NCBI GenBank assembly: GCA_037903475.1
Contig: JBAJFG010000030.1
Span: 62,001-126,000, forward strand
Direction: 5' to 3'
Length of the DNA stretch: 64,000 nt
From: Ancylostoma caninum
Lineage: Eukaryota; Nematoda; Chromadorea; Rhabditida; Ancylostomatidae
Positions 11,541-22,735 of this stretch are shown here, piece after piece. The notes beneath the pieces are model-generated. The model had not been told where the DNA came from, searched no databases, and was given only the letters and a program-made list of their open reading frames with translations. Every line of letters starts with the position of its first letter. The first letter of the stretch is position 1. The translations under genes and the position numbers were made by a program.

Positions 11541-11751
11541 TTACTTACTTTTTGTCGCGCTCATATGTTTGTGAGCTAACCGGGCGAAGCTGACCGTTGA
11601 CTGACGTTGAATGGGATTTCTGGTCGCACGACGTCTCTCACCTAAAAATGATCCATTTCTGCATAAACTTGTCATTAATTGAGAAGTAAGAAGCGCACAT
11701 ACCGCTGGCATCTCCTTCACCCATTAAACTCTGCGATGTTGCAGTAGCCAT
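11541..11751 (-). CDS. First exons of an unrecognised gene
   Basis: Exon 1 is 11751-11703, starting ATG with MATATSQSLMGEGDASG. It ends phase 1 at a consensus donor (gtatgtg). A 61 bp intron ends ATTTTTAG. Exon 2 is 11641 to 11549 in matching phase, with a basic Ser/Arg/Thr-rich sequence including ERRRAT and STVSFARLAHKH. It ends at another consensus donor (gtaagtaa), or, if not spliced, at a TAA at 11543-11541. The two-exon structure and coding-like composition support a real gene, but no domain was recognised and no later exon was found. It may be the disordered N terminus of a longer protein whose remaining exons lie further left or are lost. Confidence 0.4.
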
Positions 11752-13360
11752 CGTTGAACAAAACAATTTGATCGTTAGACAGGGCCGTTGCACACTATTG
11801 AACAAGCACCCTTCAACCTAGCAGAGTGGAATGGTGTGTGACAGTTGACCTAATTAAATTTGTTATTATAAAAAGAGTTTTATTATTAGAAGTCTTTTGT
11901 TAGTACTGGAACCTTGGAAAAATTTGGAATCAATAAAAAGTAAAATTATTGGTGCATTCGTACCTTAAATGACGTCGAGGAACGGGAAAGACGACGACGC
12001 CGTCGCCGACCGCCATAAAAATATGAACAGAGTGAGTCGAAGGAAGAACAATGTCGAGTTTGTTTTAGAAAGGTAGAACCGTGTGATTCGTGGCAACATG
12101 TATCTGAAGGTTGTTCCGAAAATTACTTGAACAATTATCAGATCACCTGCTCAGAAAAGCAGGCGGAAACGTCACGCATAGTTTTACTCTGCACTACGCA
12201 TATTTCAGAAAAAAAAAACCACAAAAGCCGGAGGCATTGGTGCGGCTAGGAAATGTATTAGTATCCGGGTGCTGTTGTCAAGGCCAACGTAGAATTCCGT
12301 AAGCAATCCCGAGTCTTCTTTCCTACTTTGTTTATGCTTGAATAATAGAATGTTTAAGAGCAAACAGCTGAATTAGCACCACGCCTCTTTATAAAATTTC
12401 TCACCAAGGAGCTGACTAAAACAAGGAAAAGTGAAAAAATAAGGGGAAAATAGAGTTGGAAAATTGAATAAAAAGTGGCTTTTTTCTTCCTTCCCCAACA
12501 TCTCGACAGATAGCGCTCATCTCTGGTGGAGAGATTAGAAGTAGCTATAGAATCAATAGCCGCTTCTAGTAAATAACTGATTGATCGATTGTTTTCATCT
12601 GAATCATCTCCTAGATGATAAAAAAAAAGAAAAAAAAAAGAAGAACAAACAACAGTATCATACATCGGTTAGCAAACAAAACCTATCCAATCATCACGAA
12701 TTATCATTTGGAAGTGATATGAACGAGAGAACTGTCACCTTTATTGCACTTTACGAATGGGAAAGATTTCAGCGGAAACGATTAGCGCCCTAAGTAGTAT
12801 AATTACGTACAGGAACAAGAAGAGCCTTTGGTTATATACAGCGATAGCGATAAATGAGCTTCAAGTACAAATCGACGCAGTCGTCCATACAGCTGAGCAG
12901 TTAATGTTTCAGTTACTGTAATCACTGATAAATCTGGACCTAGTAACCTTATGGCCTCTTCCATGCGATGAAATGGTGAGGAGAAAGGAAAGGAATCTTT
13001 ACATAAAATGATAAACTGCGGTAGTTTGACCCGTATGGGTTACCGCAAAACCTGGCATCACCAACGTCGTCATCTCTAACAAGCAGATCATGGGTTGACA
13101 TGTTAGTGAAGACTAAAAACAAAGTTCAACCATGATACGCAATTATGTCTAACATGCGAATCAGTGATCTTATAGTTGGAGATAATGAAGAGGAGGATGA
13201 TAGGCGCTGCGGAAATCCATCCGGCTCAAACTGCATCACTATAGAAACATACCCATGAGTGAGAAATTGAGCAGCATTGGGCAGTACTGAAAAGTGCTGT
13301 TGGCAAAGGTTCTAGTAGAGTGTGCAGGGTGGTGGATTGGTACTCAGTATTTGGACCTGC
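11752..13360. other. Intergenic region left of the satellite
   Basis: No gene could be supported. Poly-A/G tracts occur near 12619, and short open frames lack domains. The stretch 12960-13250 contains the second copy of the inverted-repeat family first seen at 103-312, ending about 115 bp before the satellite begins. Confidence 0.5.
13060..13246. mobile_element. Inverted-repeat element (MITE-like), copy B
   Basis: This is a diverged copy of the element at 103-312. Shared landmarks in the same order are CGTCGTCATCTC, AAGCAGAT, GACATGTTAG, CAACCATGATACGCA.TTATG, TCTAACATG, TTGGAGATAATGA, GCTGCGGA and CACTATAG. The order and spacing match copy A in the same orientation. Confidence 0.65.
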
Positions 13361-16300
13361 GAAACGCAACTGCTCCTTCGATAGCAAGGAGTGGTACGCA
13401 ACGTCGCCATCAATGTTGGGGATGCGGAGTGGTGCTCTGTGGTGGGAGTTGCTACACGCAACGGCTCCTTCGATAGCTAGGAGTGCTACGCAACGTCGCC
13501 ATCAATGTTGGGGATGCGGAGTGGTGCTCTGTGGTGGGAGTTGCTACACGCAACGGCTCCTTCGATAGCGGGGAGTGCTACGCAACGTCGCTATCAACGT
13601 TGGGGATGCGGAGTGGTGCTCTGTAGTGGGAGCTGTTGTACGCAACGGCAACTTCGATAGCAAGGAGTGCTACGCAACGTCGCTACCTAAGTTAGCTATG
13701 CGGAGTGGTGCTCTGTGGTGGGAGTTGCTACACGCAACGGCTCCTTCGATAGCTAGGAGTGCTACGCAACGTCTAGAGGGAGCTTCGATAGCTAGGCAGT
13801 GCTCCTTCGATAGCTAGTTGCTACGCAACGTCTCTGTCAATGTTAGGGATGCGGAGTGGTGCTCTCCGAGATAGCTAGGAGTGCTACGCAACGTCAACGG
13901 AGTGGTGCTCTGTAGCGAGAGTTGCTACACGCAACGGCTCCTTCGATAGCTAGGAGTGCTACGCAACGAGTGCGGAGTGGTGCTCTGTAGCGAGAGTTGC
14001 TACAACGGCTCCTTCGATAGCTAGGAGTGCTACGCAACGTCGCCATCAATGTTAGGGATGCGGAGTGGTGCTCTGTAGAGAGTTGCTACACGCAACGGCT
14101 CCTTCGATAGCTAGGAGTGCTACGCAACGTCTAGAGGGAGCTGCTACACGCAACGGCTCCTTCGATAGCTAGGAGTGCTACGCAACGTCGCCATCAATGT
14201 TAGGGATGCGGAGTGGTGCTCTGTAGCGAGAGTTGCTACACGCAACGGCTCCTTCGATAGCTAGGAGTGCTACGCAACGTCTAGAGGGAGCTGCTACACG
14301 CAACGGCTCCTTCGATAGCTAGGAGTGCTACGCAACGTCGCCATCAATGTTAGGGATGCGGAGTGGTGCTCTGTAGCGAGAGTTGCTACACGCAACGGCT
14401 CCTTCGATAGCTAGGAGTGCTACGCAACGTCTAGAGGGAGCTGCTACACGCAACGGCTCCTTCGATAGCTAGGAGTGCTACGCAACGTCGCCATCAATGT
14501 TACGGATGCGGAGTGGTGCTCTGTAGCGAGAGTTGCTACACGCAACGGCTCCTTCGATAGCAAGGAGCGCTACGCAACGTCGCCATCAATGTTAGGGATG
14601 CGGAGTGGTGCTCTGTAGAGGGAGTTGCTACACGCAACGGCTCCTTCGATAGCTAGGAGTGCTACACAACGTCGCCATCAATGTTAGGGATGCGGAGTGG
14701 TGCTCTGTAGCGAGAGTTGCTGCACGCAACGGCTCCTTCGGTAGCTAGGAGTGCTACGCAACGTCGCCATCAATGTTAGGGATGCGGAGTGGTGCTCTGT
14801 AGCGAGAGTTGCTACACGCAACGGCTCCTTCGATAGCTAGGAATGCTACGCAACGTCGCCATCAATGTTAGGGATGCGGAGTGGTGCTCTGTAGCGAGAG
14901 TTGCTGCACGCAACGGCTCCTTCGATAGCAAGGAGCGCTACGTAACGTCGCCATCAATGTTAGGGATGCGGAGTGGTGCTCTGTAGAGGGAGTTGCTACA
15001 CGCAACGGCTCCTTCGATAGCTAGGAGTGCTACACAACGTCGTCATCAATGTTAGGGATGCGGAGTGGTGCTCTGTAGCGAGAGTTGCTACACGCAACGG
15101 CTCCTTCGATAGCTAGGAGTGCTACGCAACGTCTAGAGGGAGTTGCTACACGCAACGGCTCCTTCGATAGCAAGGAGCGCTACGCAACGTCGCCACCAAT
15201 GTTAGGGATGCGGAGTGGTGCTCTGTAGAGGGAGTTGCTACACGCAACGGCTCCTTCGATCGCTAGGAGTGCTACGCAACGTCGCCATCAATGTTAGGGA
15301 TGCGGAGTGGTGCTCTGTAGCGAGAGTTGCTACACGCAACGGCTCCTTCGATAGCTAGGAGTGCTACGCAACGTCGCCATCAATGTTAGGGATGCGGAGT
15401 GGTGCTCTGTAGCGAGAGTTGCTACACGCAACGGCTCCTTCGATAGCTAGGAGTGCTACGCAACGTCGCCATCAATGTTAGGGATACGGAGTGGTGCTCT
15501 GTAGCGAGAGTTGCTACACGCAACGGCTCCTTCGATAGCTAGGAGTGCTACGCAACGTCTAGAGGGAGCTGCTACACGCAACGGCTCCTTCGATAGCTAG
15601 GAGTGCTACGCAACGTCGCCATCAATGTTACGGATGCGGAGTGGTGCTCTGTAGCGAGAGTTGCTACACGCAACGGCTCCTTCGATAGCAAGGAGCGCTA
15701 CGCAACGTCGCCACCAATGTTAGGGATGCGGAGTGGTGCTCTGTAGAGGGAGTTGCTACACGCAACGGCTCCTTCGATCGCTAGGAGTGCTACGCAACGT
15801 CGCCATCAATGTTAGGGATGCGGAGTGGTGCTCTGTAGCGAGAGTTGCTACACGCAACGGCTCCTTCGATAGCTAGGAGTGCTACGCAACGTCGCCATCA
15901 ATGTTAGGGATACGGAGTGGTGCTCTGTAGCGAGAGTTGCTACACGCAACGGCTCCTTCGATAGCTAGGAGTGCTACGCAACGTCTAGAGGGAGCTGCTA
16001 CACGCAACGGCTCCTTCGATAGCTAGGAGTGCTACGCAACGTCGCCATCAATGTTACGGATGCGGAGTGGTGCTCTGTAGCGAGAGTTGCTACACGCAAC
16101 GGCTCCTTCGATAGCAAGGAGCGCTACGCAACGTCGCCACCAATGTTAGGGATGCGGAGTGGTGCTCTGTAGAGGGAGTTGCTACACGCAACGGCTCCTT
16201 CGATCGCTAGGAGTGCTACGCAACGTCGCCATCAATGTTAGGGATGCGGAGTGGTGCTCTGTAGCGAGAGTTGCTACACGCAACGGCTCCTTCGATAGCT

Positions 16301-16838
16301 AGGAGTGCTACGCAACGTCGCCATCAATGTTAGGGATACGGAGTGGTGCTCTGTAGCGAGAGTTGCTACACGCAACGGCTCCTTCGATAGCTAGGAGTGC
16401 TACGCAACGTCTAGAGGGAGCTGCTACACGCAACGGCTCCTTCGATAGCTAGGAGTGCTACGCAACGTCGCCATCAATGTTAGGGATGCGGAGTGGTGCT
16501 CTGTAGCGAGAGTTGCTACACGCAACGGCTCCTTCGATAGCTAGGAGTGCTACGCAACGTCGCCATCAATGTTAGGGATACGGAGTGGTGCTCTGTAGCG
16601 AGAGTTGCTACACGCAACGGCTCCTTCGATAGCTAGGAATGCTACGCAACGTCGCCATCAATGTTAGGGATGCGGAGTGGTGCTCTGTAGCGAGAGTTGC
16701 TACACGCAACAGCTCCTTCGATAGCAAGGAGTGCTACGCAACGTCGCCATCAATGTTAGGGATGCGGAGTGGTGCTCTTTGGTGGGAGCTGCTACACGCA
16801 AAGAGTGCTTCGATAGCAAGGAGTGCTACGCCACTCCT
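13361..16838. repeat. 3.5 kb satellite array with higher-order structure
   Basis: A head-to-tail array of a 92 bp unit (GAGTGGTGCTCTGTAGCGAG, then AGTTGCTACACGCAACGGCT, CCTTCGATAGCTAGGAGTGC, TACGCAACGTCGCCATCAAT, GTTAGGGATGCG) is interspersed with a 58 bp short form that jumps from GCAACGT to CTAGAGGGAG. Marker variants show higher-order units. The CTAGAGGGAG junction recurs at 14131, 14281 and 14431 (period 150 = 92+58). The GGGATACGG variant recurs at 15481, 15907 and 16333 (period 426 = 4x92+58). Each unit contains two potential hairpins, GTTGC-TACAC-GCAAC and CTCCT-TCGATAGCT-AGGAG. The edge copies are diverged (TGTGGTGGGAG replaces TGTAGCGAG), as expected when homogenisation acts mainly inside an array. 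Open frames here are by-products of the repeat. Confidence 0.95.
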
Positions 16839-19172
16839 TTACTAAAGTTTGCAGTAGTGCGTAGGTCGTCTGAAATCTTCGAAAATCTTATTCAAAAGTC
16901 CTGACATTGTAGCAGGCAACGGATTCACCAAGGTGCTGTCTGCTTACTTGAATATCTATGTAGCGAGTGGTTCGTTGACTTGATGGCTGATTCACTACAC
17001 ATTTTCCAAGCTTGAGTTGTTCAGGCTCGGGTCATGAGAAATGGCCGTCATGAAATTAGGAAATTAATATTTATCCCTTTTCTCGCCCTAATATAGCCGT
17101 GATATTCCGTCGTAACTGCATATACCAGTTGCTGGAATCTACCAGCATCTGTACCACGTACATTTTTGATTTTTTGGTAAAAAGCATTGTGGATGCTTAC
17201 CTTTGACGCGGTGCATGTGCGATTCACGTGTGCCGAACTTTCGTTCTCTTGTTGTTTACACTCCTTACGTCGCTATTTGAAGCTCTCAGCAGGTCTATTT
17301 TCACGTCAACTGGTCGCGGTCAAAGTATGCGATTATTGATGCCGTGCTTGGCAAGACAGGTGACATCACATTCAGCAGCAGGTCGTGATGTAAAATATTT
17401 TGTTTGGAGCGGAGTGTGCCTGTTGACTGTGGCTATAAAGATGTGGGCCTGTCACCAACATGTTTTCTAGAATTCTACTCCTCTCATATTTTTTCGGCTC
17501 ATCCCACTCCGCCAGAGCTTTGGTTAGAGCAATGCCGAACGATTCCGAACATTACCCGAAATTCGTTGATGACAGCTTGCCCCCAGTTCACCGAATTTTG
17601 GACTGCAATATTTTCGCAGCTAACTTACGATTTCTTAAATTTCTTCCACGGATGTGGTACCCTGGCAACATTTTTTACATATTCCCACGAGGGCTTCCTT
17701 GACGCAGGCGCCGGTTAACAATTATTCGCCTCTCAATCCACATTAGAAGTGTATAATAGGGGACAGTATAATAACTATCCTTCGTTACTTCTCCTTCTGA
17801 AGCTCTGAATAGGAATCCTGAAATTGTTTCCTCTTTGATTTTGTTATCAGTATAATGCCGTTTGATCATAAGGGTGTGCTCCGACATGTCGCGGACGTCT
17901 CATCTTTCCATCGCTTTGAAATTCCGCTTTACAACGCCGATTCTTGTGCTACATTTTTTTTGTTTTTACGATCGATCATCACTCTGACAGACACTGATTG
18001 ACTTGCCAGGTTGATAGACGCATTAATTTTGAGGTCGTAGTACGTCGTCCTCGTGCCACTGGAGACACACCACTATTGATTGCCCTCGCCTACGTACAAC
18101 AACAACATTATGCTTGCTAAATCTCCCTTGTTATTTCCATAGAATGAGTGTTTTTTTTTCTACACTAAGACCACAGTAGTGGAGAGACCTATCCTGTTAG
18201 AGCTTTACTACCATTTTCAATTGTAATTAAGTCCTAGGAGGTCGCTTTAATTTTCACTTACGAAGGACCATGTTTGGATGCTCTAGCATCATTCTTTTCA
18301 AAATTGAGAGTACTTTATGAATGATAGCCTAGTTTCATAGCGGATAGTAGTGAAACTAGATTACAGCCACCAAAACCTGTTTAGGTTAGGCACACGTATG
18401 CACATCACTTTTTTGGTTGACACGCTGTCGGATTTTGACGTATTATTCTTTTGTTTTCACTTCTTTGCACCTTCTTTGAAGTGCATACTCTCTCACTCCC
18501 ATATTTGTTTATTTAGTTTCCTCGAGCATATGTTGTACGTCCCACCTTTCTTCGTAATCTACGAAATTCATTTGGAACCAATTTCCCTTTGAACAAACAA
18601 TATCAACTGAATATTCCGCACCATCGCTTTTATTAGCTTCAGAACAAGGGATATGAAATTTCTGGAGCTGTCAGGTGCACTCGTCTATGCACGCCTTGTC
18701 GAGGGCCAGCGCAAAATCGCCTACGTTCGCGCGCTGGAATCTCGCTTGCGCTGTCGTAATTGTCAGTCTTAGCAATTTCTAGTGTTTTTCATCCCATTTG
18801 TGACGAAACTAAGAACAATAAGTATGTACCGCTACGATCAGCTATTACGACAGCACAAGATAGCGATTCCATCGGGCACTGCTGTGCACTGTCATGTCCG
18901 CGAATTCGTCGGCTTTGTCGACGATCACTCCAGTTTGCGAACCCACGAAACTCCTCCATTACTTAGCGCAGGACCAAAAAAAGGGCCTATAGGGGAAGAT
19001 GTTCAACAATATGTAGATGGATGAACCTTGCTACACTATTTCGCCTTTCTCACATTCTGCAGTGATTTTTGTTCAGCAAGTGCATCACAGCTTTGTTTTT
19101 TGTTGTGCAAAAAATCCGTTTAAAAACATCACACCACATCATTCACATGCATATTATGTTTTTTTCACGTTT
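16839..19172. other. Region with no supported gene
   Basis: Unique AT-rich sequence follows the satellite. Open frames at 17404-17718 (two overlapping frames) include one with a hydrophobic N terminus but lack splice context or a domain. No inverted repeats longer than about 15 bp were noticed. Confidence 0.5.
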
Positions 19173-19410
19173 AGGGCAATTTATACTGGATGCGTGCGAG
19201 TGACGCGCATGAGTCTACATGATGAAAAATAGGGCCCAGCCGCATCGCAGTCGCAGCTCAGACGTACGCTTTTACGGCCTCGTGGCGGCCGCGCGTTCTT
19301 TTCATTGACGATGTACATGCCGTGTTGACAGGTCTTCATGAAAAACCCCTCGGACATGGATGCGTGCGACTGATGCGCGACTGACACACGCAGCTAGTAT
19401 AAATTGCCCT
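19173..19410. mobile_element. Inverted-repeat element with about 50 bp ends
   Basis: The left end AGGGCAATTTATACTGGATG, with GCGTGCGAGTGACGCGCAT following, pairs with the right end through its reverse complement, AGGGCAATTTATACTAGCTG then CGTGTGTCAGTCGCGCAT. The centre is GC-rich with GGCCTCGTGGCGGCC. Total length is 238 bp with no coding potential. Confidence 0.7.
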
Positions 19411-20308
19411 TTTAGAGGATGAGGAATGGGTTTTGTAACCTGTCCAGGTAGGAGTTCTGAACAGATGTTCTCTGCCGTTGCATGCTCCCAGCAATTCCCC
19501 ATATTCACACCTGCTAGCATTTGCAAAAACTGACGATTTACAAATATGTATATTGATCTGGTGCACAATCAACCCACCAGTCCTCTTTGCTGTTTCTTCT
19601 TGTCCCACATAAATCCATTGCCAAACGTTTTTTGGCCTTGTTCTCTTCTTAGTCACTGTTTTTCTTTGATGCAGGAGTAAGGCATGCCTATCGGCGCATG
19701 TGGCTTGTTTACGTATCTGCACATTCACCTCGACTGTTCTATGGGAGTGCGAATTTAAAGCGAGTAGCGTTTCGCGAAGTTTCTAGTCAAAGAATGAGGG
19801 GTATTTATACCCTCACAAACTTTTTCCTTGAGTTTCTCTATAGTCACCACTATCTCTGTTCAGTTTATCTCCCCCCCCCCCCCTCCCCCCCCAATATCTG
19901 TTTTGGTTTCCATGAATGCTCTAAATTTATTTTTATCTTCTCACTCAGGGAAACGTTCCTAGTACATTTTTTTGTTTCGTACTCTTATGATCTGTCACTC
20001 CTTTTGATAACATTATATGACTTTTGCAAAAAGATATTCTTTGGTTCACTACTACCACTTTTTGATGATCGACAAAATCTAAAAACACGTGGTGCCACTC
20101 AATCTAAGGGAGTGATATCAGCGTTCGGTAATGATAGTATGAGGCAGTCGTGCTAGTTTTATGTGCTCTGTTTTGGCTGCTTTACCGATACTCTTCGCAG
20201 GCGCGTGCTCCACCCCCTCGACGTTTTATTGTAGTTATAGTGCCGATCAGTCACTCTTGCACCACAGAATAAGGCCCATCCGGTCTGCCGCGCCGCACAC
20301 AGAATTAA

Positions 20309-20730
20309 AGGCAGCACTCACGGAAATTTTTGGATTGAAGATTTCGCGGAATATCGGGGTTTTTAGAGACGATGAACTCATTGACAACGATGAAGTTGCG
20401 TGAAACACGCGAAAAACACGGAAAATGACGGCGGTATTTCATGTGTGTCCATAGCGCGGACGAGTGTTCCGTGATGGGTCCCGCCACGGAACCCTGCAAA
20501 TGGTACGATTTTCATAAACACGCCCCCGCTGAAACACATGCGCACACCCTGTCAACGGCGTTAGGTGGCGCAAAGGAACCCTAATGTCCAGAGCAGCAGA
20601 TGTGTCCACGGCAGTATCTTCGCAGGTAGGCGGTCATTCAAGATGCTCAACTTATTGTTGCGATTGTCTAGGAGTCAGCTATATGGTAAGCGACTCATTT
20701 CAGAAGTGAAAATTTCCGTGAGTGCTGCCT
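20309..20730. mobile_element. AGGCAG-ended element with TTAA duplication, second copy type
   Basis: The left end AGGCAGCACTCACGGAAATT at 20309 is mirrored by a reverse-complement right end finishing at 20730. TTAA flanks both (20305-20308 and 20731-20734). The interior of about 380 bp has no gene. The ends share AGGCAG with the element at 627-1044 but then differ (CACTCACGG against TGTGTCACC), suggesting related families mobilised by the same activity. A solo end with nearly the same sequence (AGGCAGCACCCACGGAAATT) is at 59306. Confidence 0.7.
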
Positions 20731-20873
20731 TTAAAGGCAGCAGGAGCTGAAATCCTCGACTCCGAGCTAAGCTGTAGGTGATGAAGTACAGACTCAGCAC
20801 ATCATAAATGTGAAACGAACACAGACAATTATGGCTTACCTGCAGAGAAAATGGAACATTCGTCGCGAACACG

Positions 20874-21059
20874 CCTGGCCGTGTTCGTGCGCGGACGAGT
20901 TTTCCCCGGCGCAAAAAGCCATTGCGGTGCGTGGTTTGGCGCAAAGGGAAAACGAAATGCATTCAATTCACAGGGTTTCGTGGCGGGACTCGGCCAAAAC
21001 CACGCGTCGCAATAGCTTTCGCGCTGGGAAAAACTCGTCCGCGCACGAACACGGCCAGG
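20874..21059. mobile_element. GC-rich foldback element
   Basis: CCTGGCCGTGTTCGTGCGCG, extending through GACGAGTTTTCCC, is repeated almost perfectly in reverse complement at the right (GGGAAAAACTCGTCCGCGCA through CACGGCCAGG). This gives arms over 30 bp long, with weaker pairing continuing inwards. At 186 bp and much more GC-rich than its surroundings, it looks like an inserted foldback or MITE. Confidence 0.7.
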
Positions 21060-21593
21060 ACCGGACTCTCATTCTTTAGAAATTCTAGCCTGGACCTTAC
21101 TTTAGAGGGTTATTCGATTCGCTGATCACGAAAATCCCAGTTATTTCCTATCCTATTCAGGTTCTGTAAGGATGTGGTGAGGTCATAGTAAGAAACAAAG
21201 AGAAAATGTCAAGCCTGGCAAGAAAATGGCAGTCTGATCAGGCGCTTTCCCGCATTTCTGCCCAGAAAGTCCTCGAAATTTCCTCACTAATTGCTGAAAG
21301 GGTTAATGAATGTCATAAACATGAGAATCGTAGACACTTTGTACTGTAACACCACGTACGTTAGCCAGCCTACAGCATCTGGCACTGCCATTACTTCGAT
21401 TTCTTTGTCGAAGATTGCATTTTATTTCACTCTCCTGCATTATTCCCCGCGCAAACTTACGAAAACGGCGCTAGGATAGAAAATAAGCGCGATTTTCGTG
21501 ATCAGGGGATCGAAAAACCCTGAAAGAGAGGCCTAAGCTGAAATTTCAAAAAAATGCGAGTCCGATCCTGATTCACCTTCTACAATTCTGTGC

Positions 21594-21770
21594 GGCGCAC
21601 CACCCACCCTCTGCGGCAGACCATACGGGCAGCTAGACGCTATTTTTGTCGGGCGAGGTATTCCATCGTTTTCTTTGTCTTTTTTTTTCATTCCGAAGTG
21701 CTTGGGTCATAACATAAGCAAAACATCAGTGCTGGTAACGCCCAACAACCACAGCACGCATCTGGTCCGC
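21594..21770 (+). mobile_element. GCGGCAGACCAG-family element, copy 1
   Basis: This copy aligns along its length with 42947-43140: CACC.CCC..CGGCAGACCA, then GCTGGACGCT-like sequence, ATTCCGAAGTGCTTGG, AGCAAAACATCAGTGCTGGTA, CGCCCAACAACC and CAGCACGCATCTGGTCCGC. A third copy in reverse orientation lies at 28860-29062. The ends are loosely inverted (GCGGCA.ACCA against TGGT.TGCCGC). No protein is encoded. Confidence 0.6.
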
Positions 21771-21785
21771 TTCTTCGCGTATAGG

Positions 21786-21938
21786 AAACTCCAAACGTAC
21801 GTAGACAAGAGTCGAGATCGCGGTGCGGCTCTCTTGGGCAGAGACGCAGGCGCACACTATGCTGAGCTCCCGTGACTCTGCCCAAGAGAGCCGCGCCGCG
21901 GTCCTGACTCCTGACTGCGCTCGTTTGGCGTTCTCTGT
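21786..21938. mobile_element. Foldback element, copy 1 of a pair
   Basis: AACTCCAAACGTACGTAGAC begins the left arm, and the right arm ends TCGTTTGGCGTT. The inner arms CGGTGCGGCTCTCTTGGGCAGAG and CTCTGCCCAAGAGAGCCGC are near-perfect complements around a short loop, so the whole element can fold into one hairpin. It is about 90 per cent similar to the copy at 22117-22276, in the same orientation 330 bp away. Confidence 0.7.
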
Positions 21939-22116
21939 AAATAGTGCTGCGCCACGGATAAGACGGGTGGTATCCTTTTTTGATGCAAGGGTAGTTGACT
22001 AGCACTGTAGCTGCTGGTTCTGACACGTTCTGACACGTGAACTCTGATGAGTCTTCACCTCTGCCTCTCTCCATCCTAACTCATTAGGACCCATGCCAGA
22101 ACGTGATAGAATTAGC

Positions 22117-22276
22117 TACAAAGAACTCCAAACGTACGTAGACAAGAGTCGAGATCGCGGCGCGGCTCTCATGGACAGAGACGCAGGCGTACACTATGCA
22201 GAGCTCCCGTGGCTCTGCCCAAGAGAGCCGCGCCGCGGTCCTGACTCTTGACTGCGTCAGTTTGGAGTTCTTTGTA
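22117..22276. mobile_element. Foldback element, copy 2 of a pair
   Basis: The ends are TACAAAGAACTCCAAACGTA and its near reverse complement, CAGTTTGGAGTTCTTTGTA. The inner arms CGCGGCGCGGCTCTCATGGA and GCCCAAGAGAGCCGCGCCGC pair with two mismatches. The interior AGACGCAGGCG.ACACTATGC is shared with copy 1. Its terminal arms are better preserved than in copy 1, suggesting it is younger. Confidence 0.7.
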
Positions 22277-22589
22277 TGTACATAGATCATAAGTTGATAA
22301 TGTCGTAATCAAGAAGCGATTAGAAAACTGCATAGGAGTACGATGTAACACACTGGGTAGGATTCATTTTATTTATAGGTGGTTGTGATCAAGTGATGTC
22401 TACTCATGTTTTGTAATGTGCAGACTTCCATCTAGTTTTTCCTACTTCTTTGCAATCAAGTGAGTGGATTTTGCCAAAGCTTATCCCCAATTTCCTGCCC
22501 AAATAACTGTCAAATCAGCACAATGGCAACTACAAGAATATTTTTGAATTGTAGTCAATCCTTTTTTTTTTTTGATGAGGTGGTGTGCA

Positions 22590-22735
22590 GTACAAGTATG
22601 GTGCTACACTACACGTGGAGTGTAGCATCCTGCATCGCGTGGCTGATATTCAGCAGCACCAGCCACTGGTAATCGATATGCATCAAAATCGATGTCGTCT
22701 GAGTGACGGTGATGCCGGATGCCATACTTCATATG
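22590..22735 (+). mobile_element. Short element sharing ends with 31284-31466
   Basis: The left end carries AAGTATGGTGCTACACTACA, CGTGGAGTGTAG and CATCCTGCATCGCG. The right end is GATGCCGGATGCCATACTTC. The words GGTGCTAYACTAC.CGTGGAGT and CTGCRTCGC recur in the glucosylceramidase intron element at 31284-31466, there at the opposite end. The two are therefore judged members of one family in opposite orientation. Non-coding. Confidence 0.5.

Noticed and set aside
13294..16845. Several open frames of 60-82 codons within the satellite
   Set aside because: They repeat the same peptide because the DNA is repeated. The 92 bp unit is not a multiple of three, so no frame persists.
17404..17718. Overlapping open frames, one with a signal-peptide-like start (MFSRILLLSYFF)
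   Set aside because: No splice partners, no domain, and two frames open at once over the same DNA. Hydrophobic starts arise easily in AT-rich sequence.
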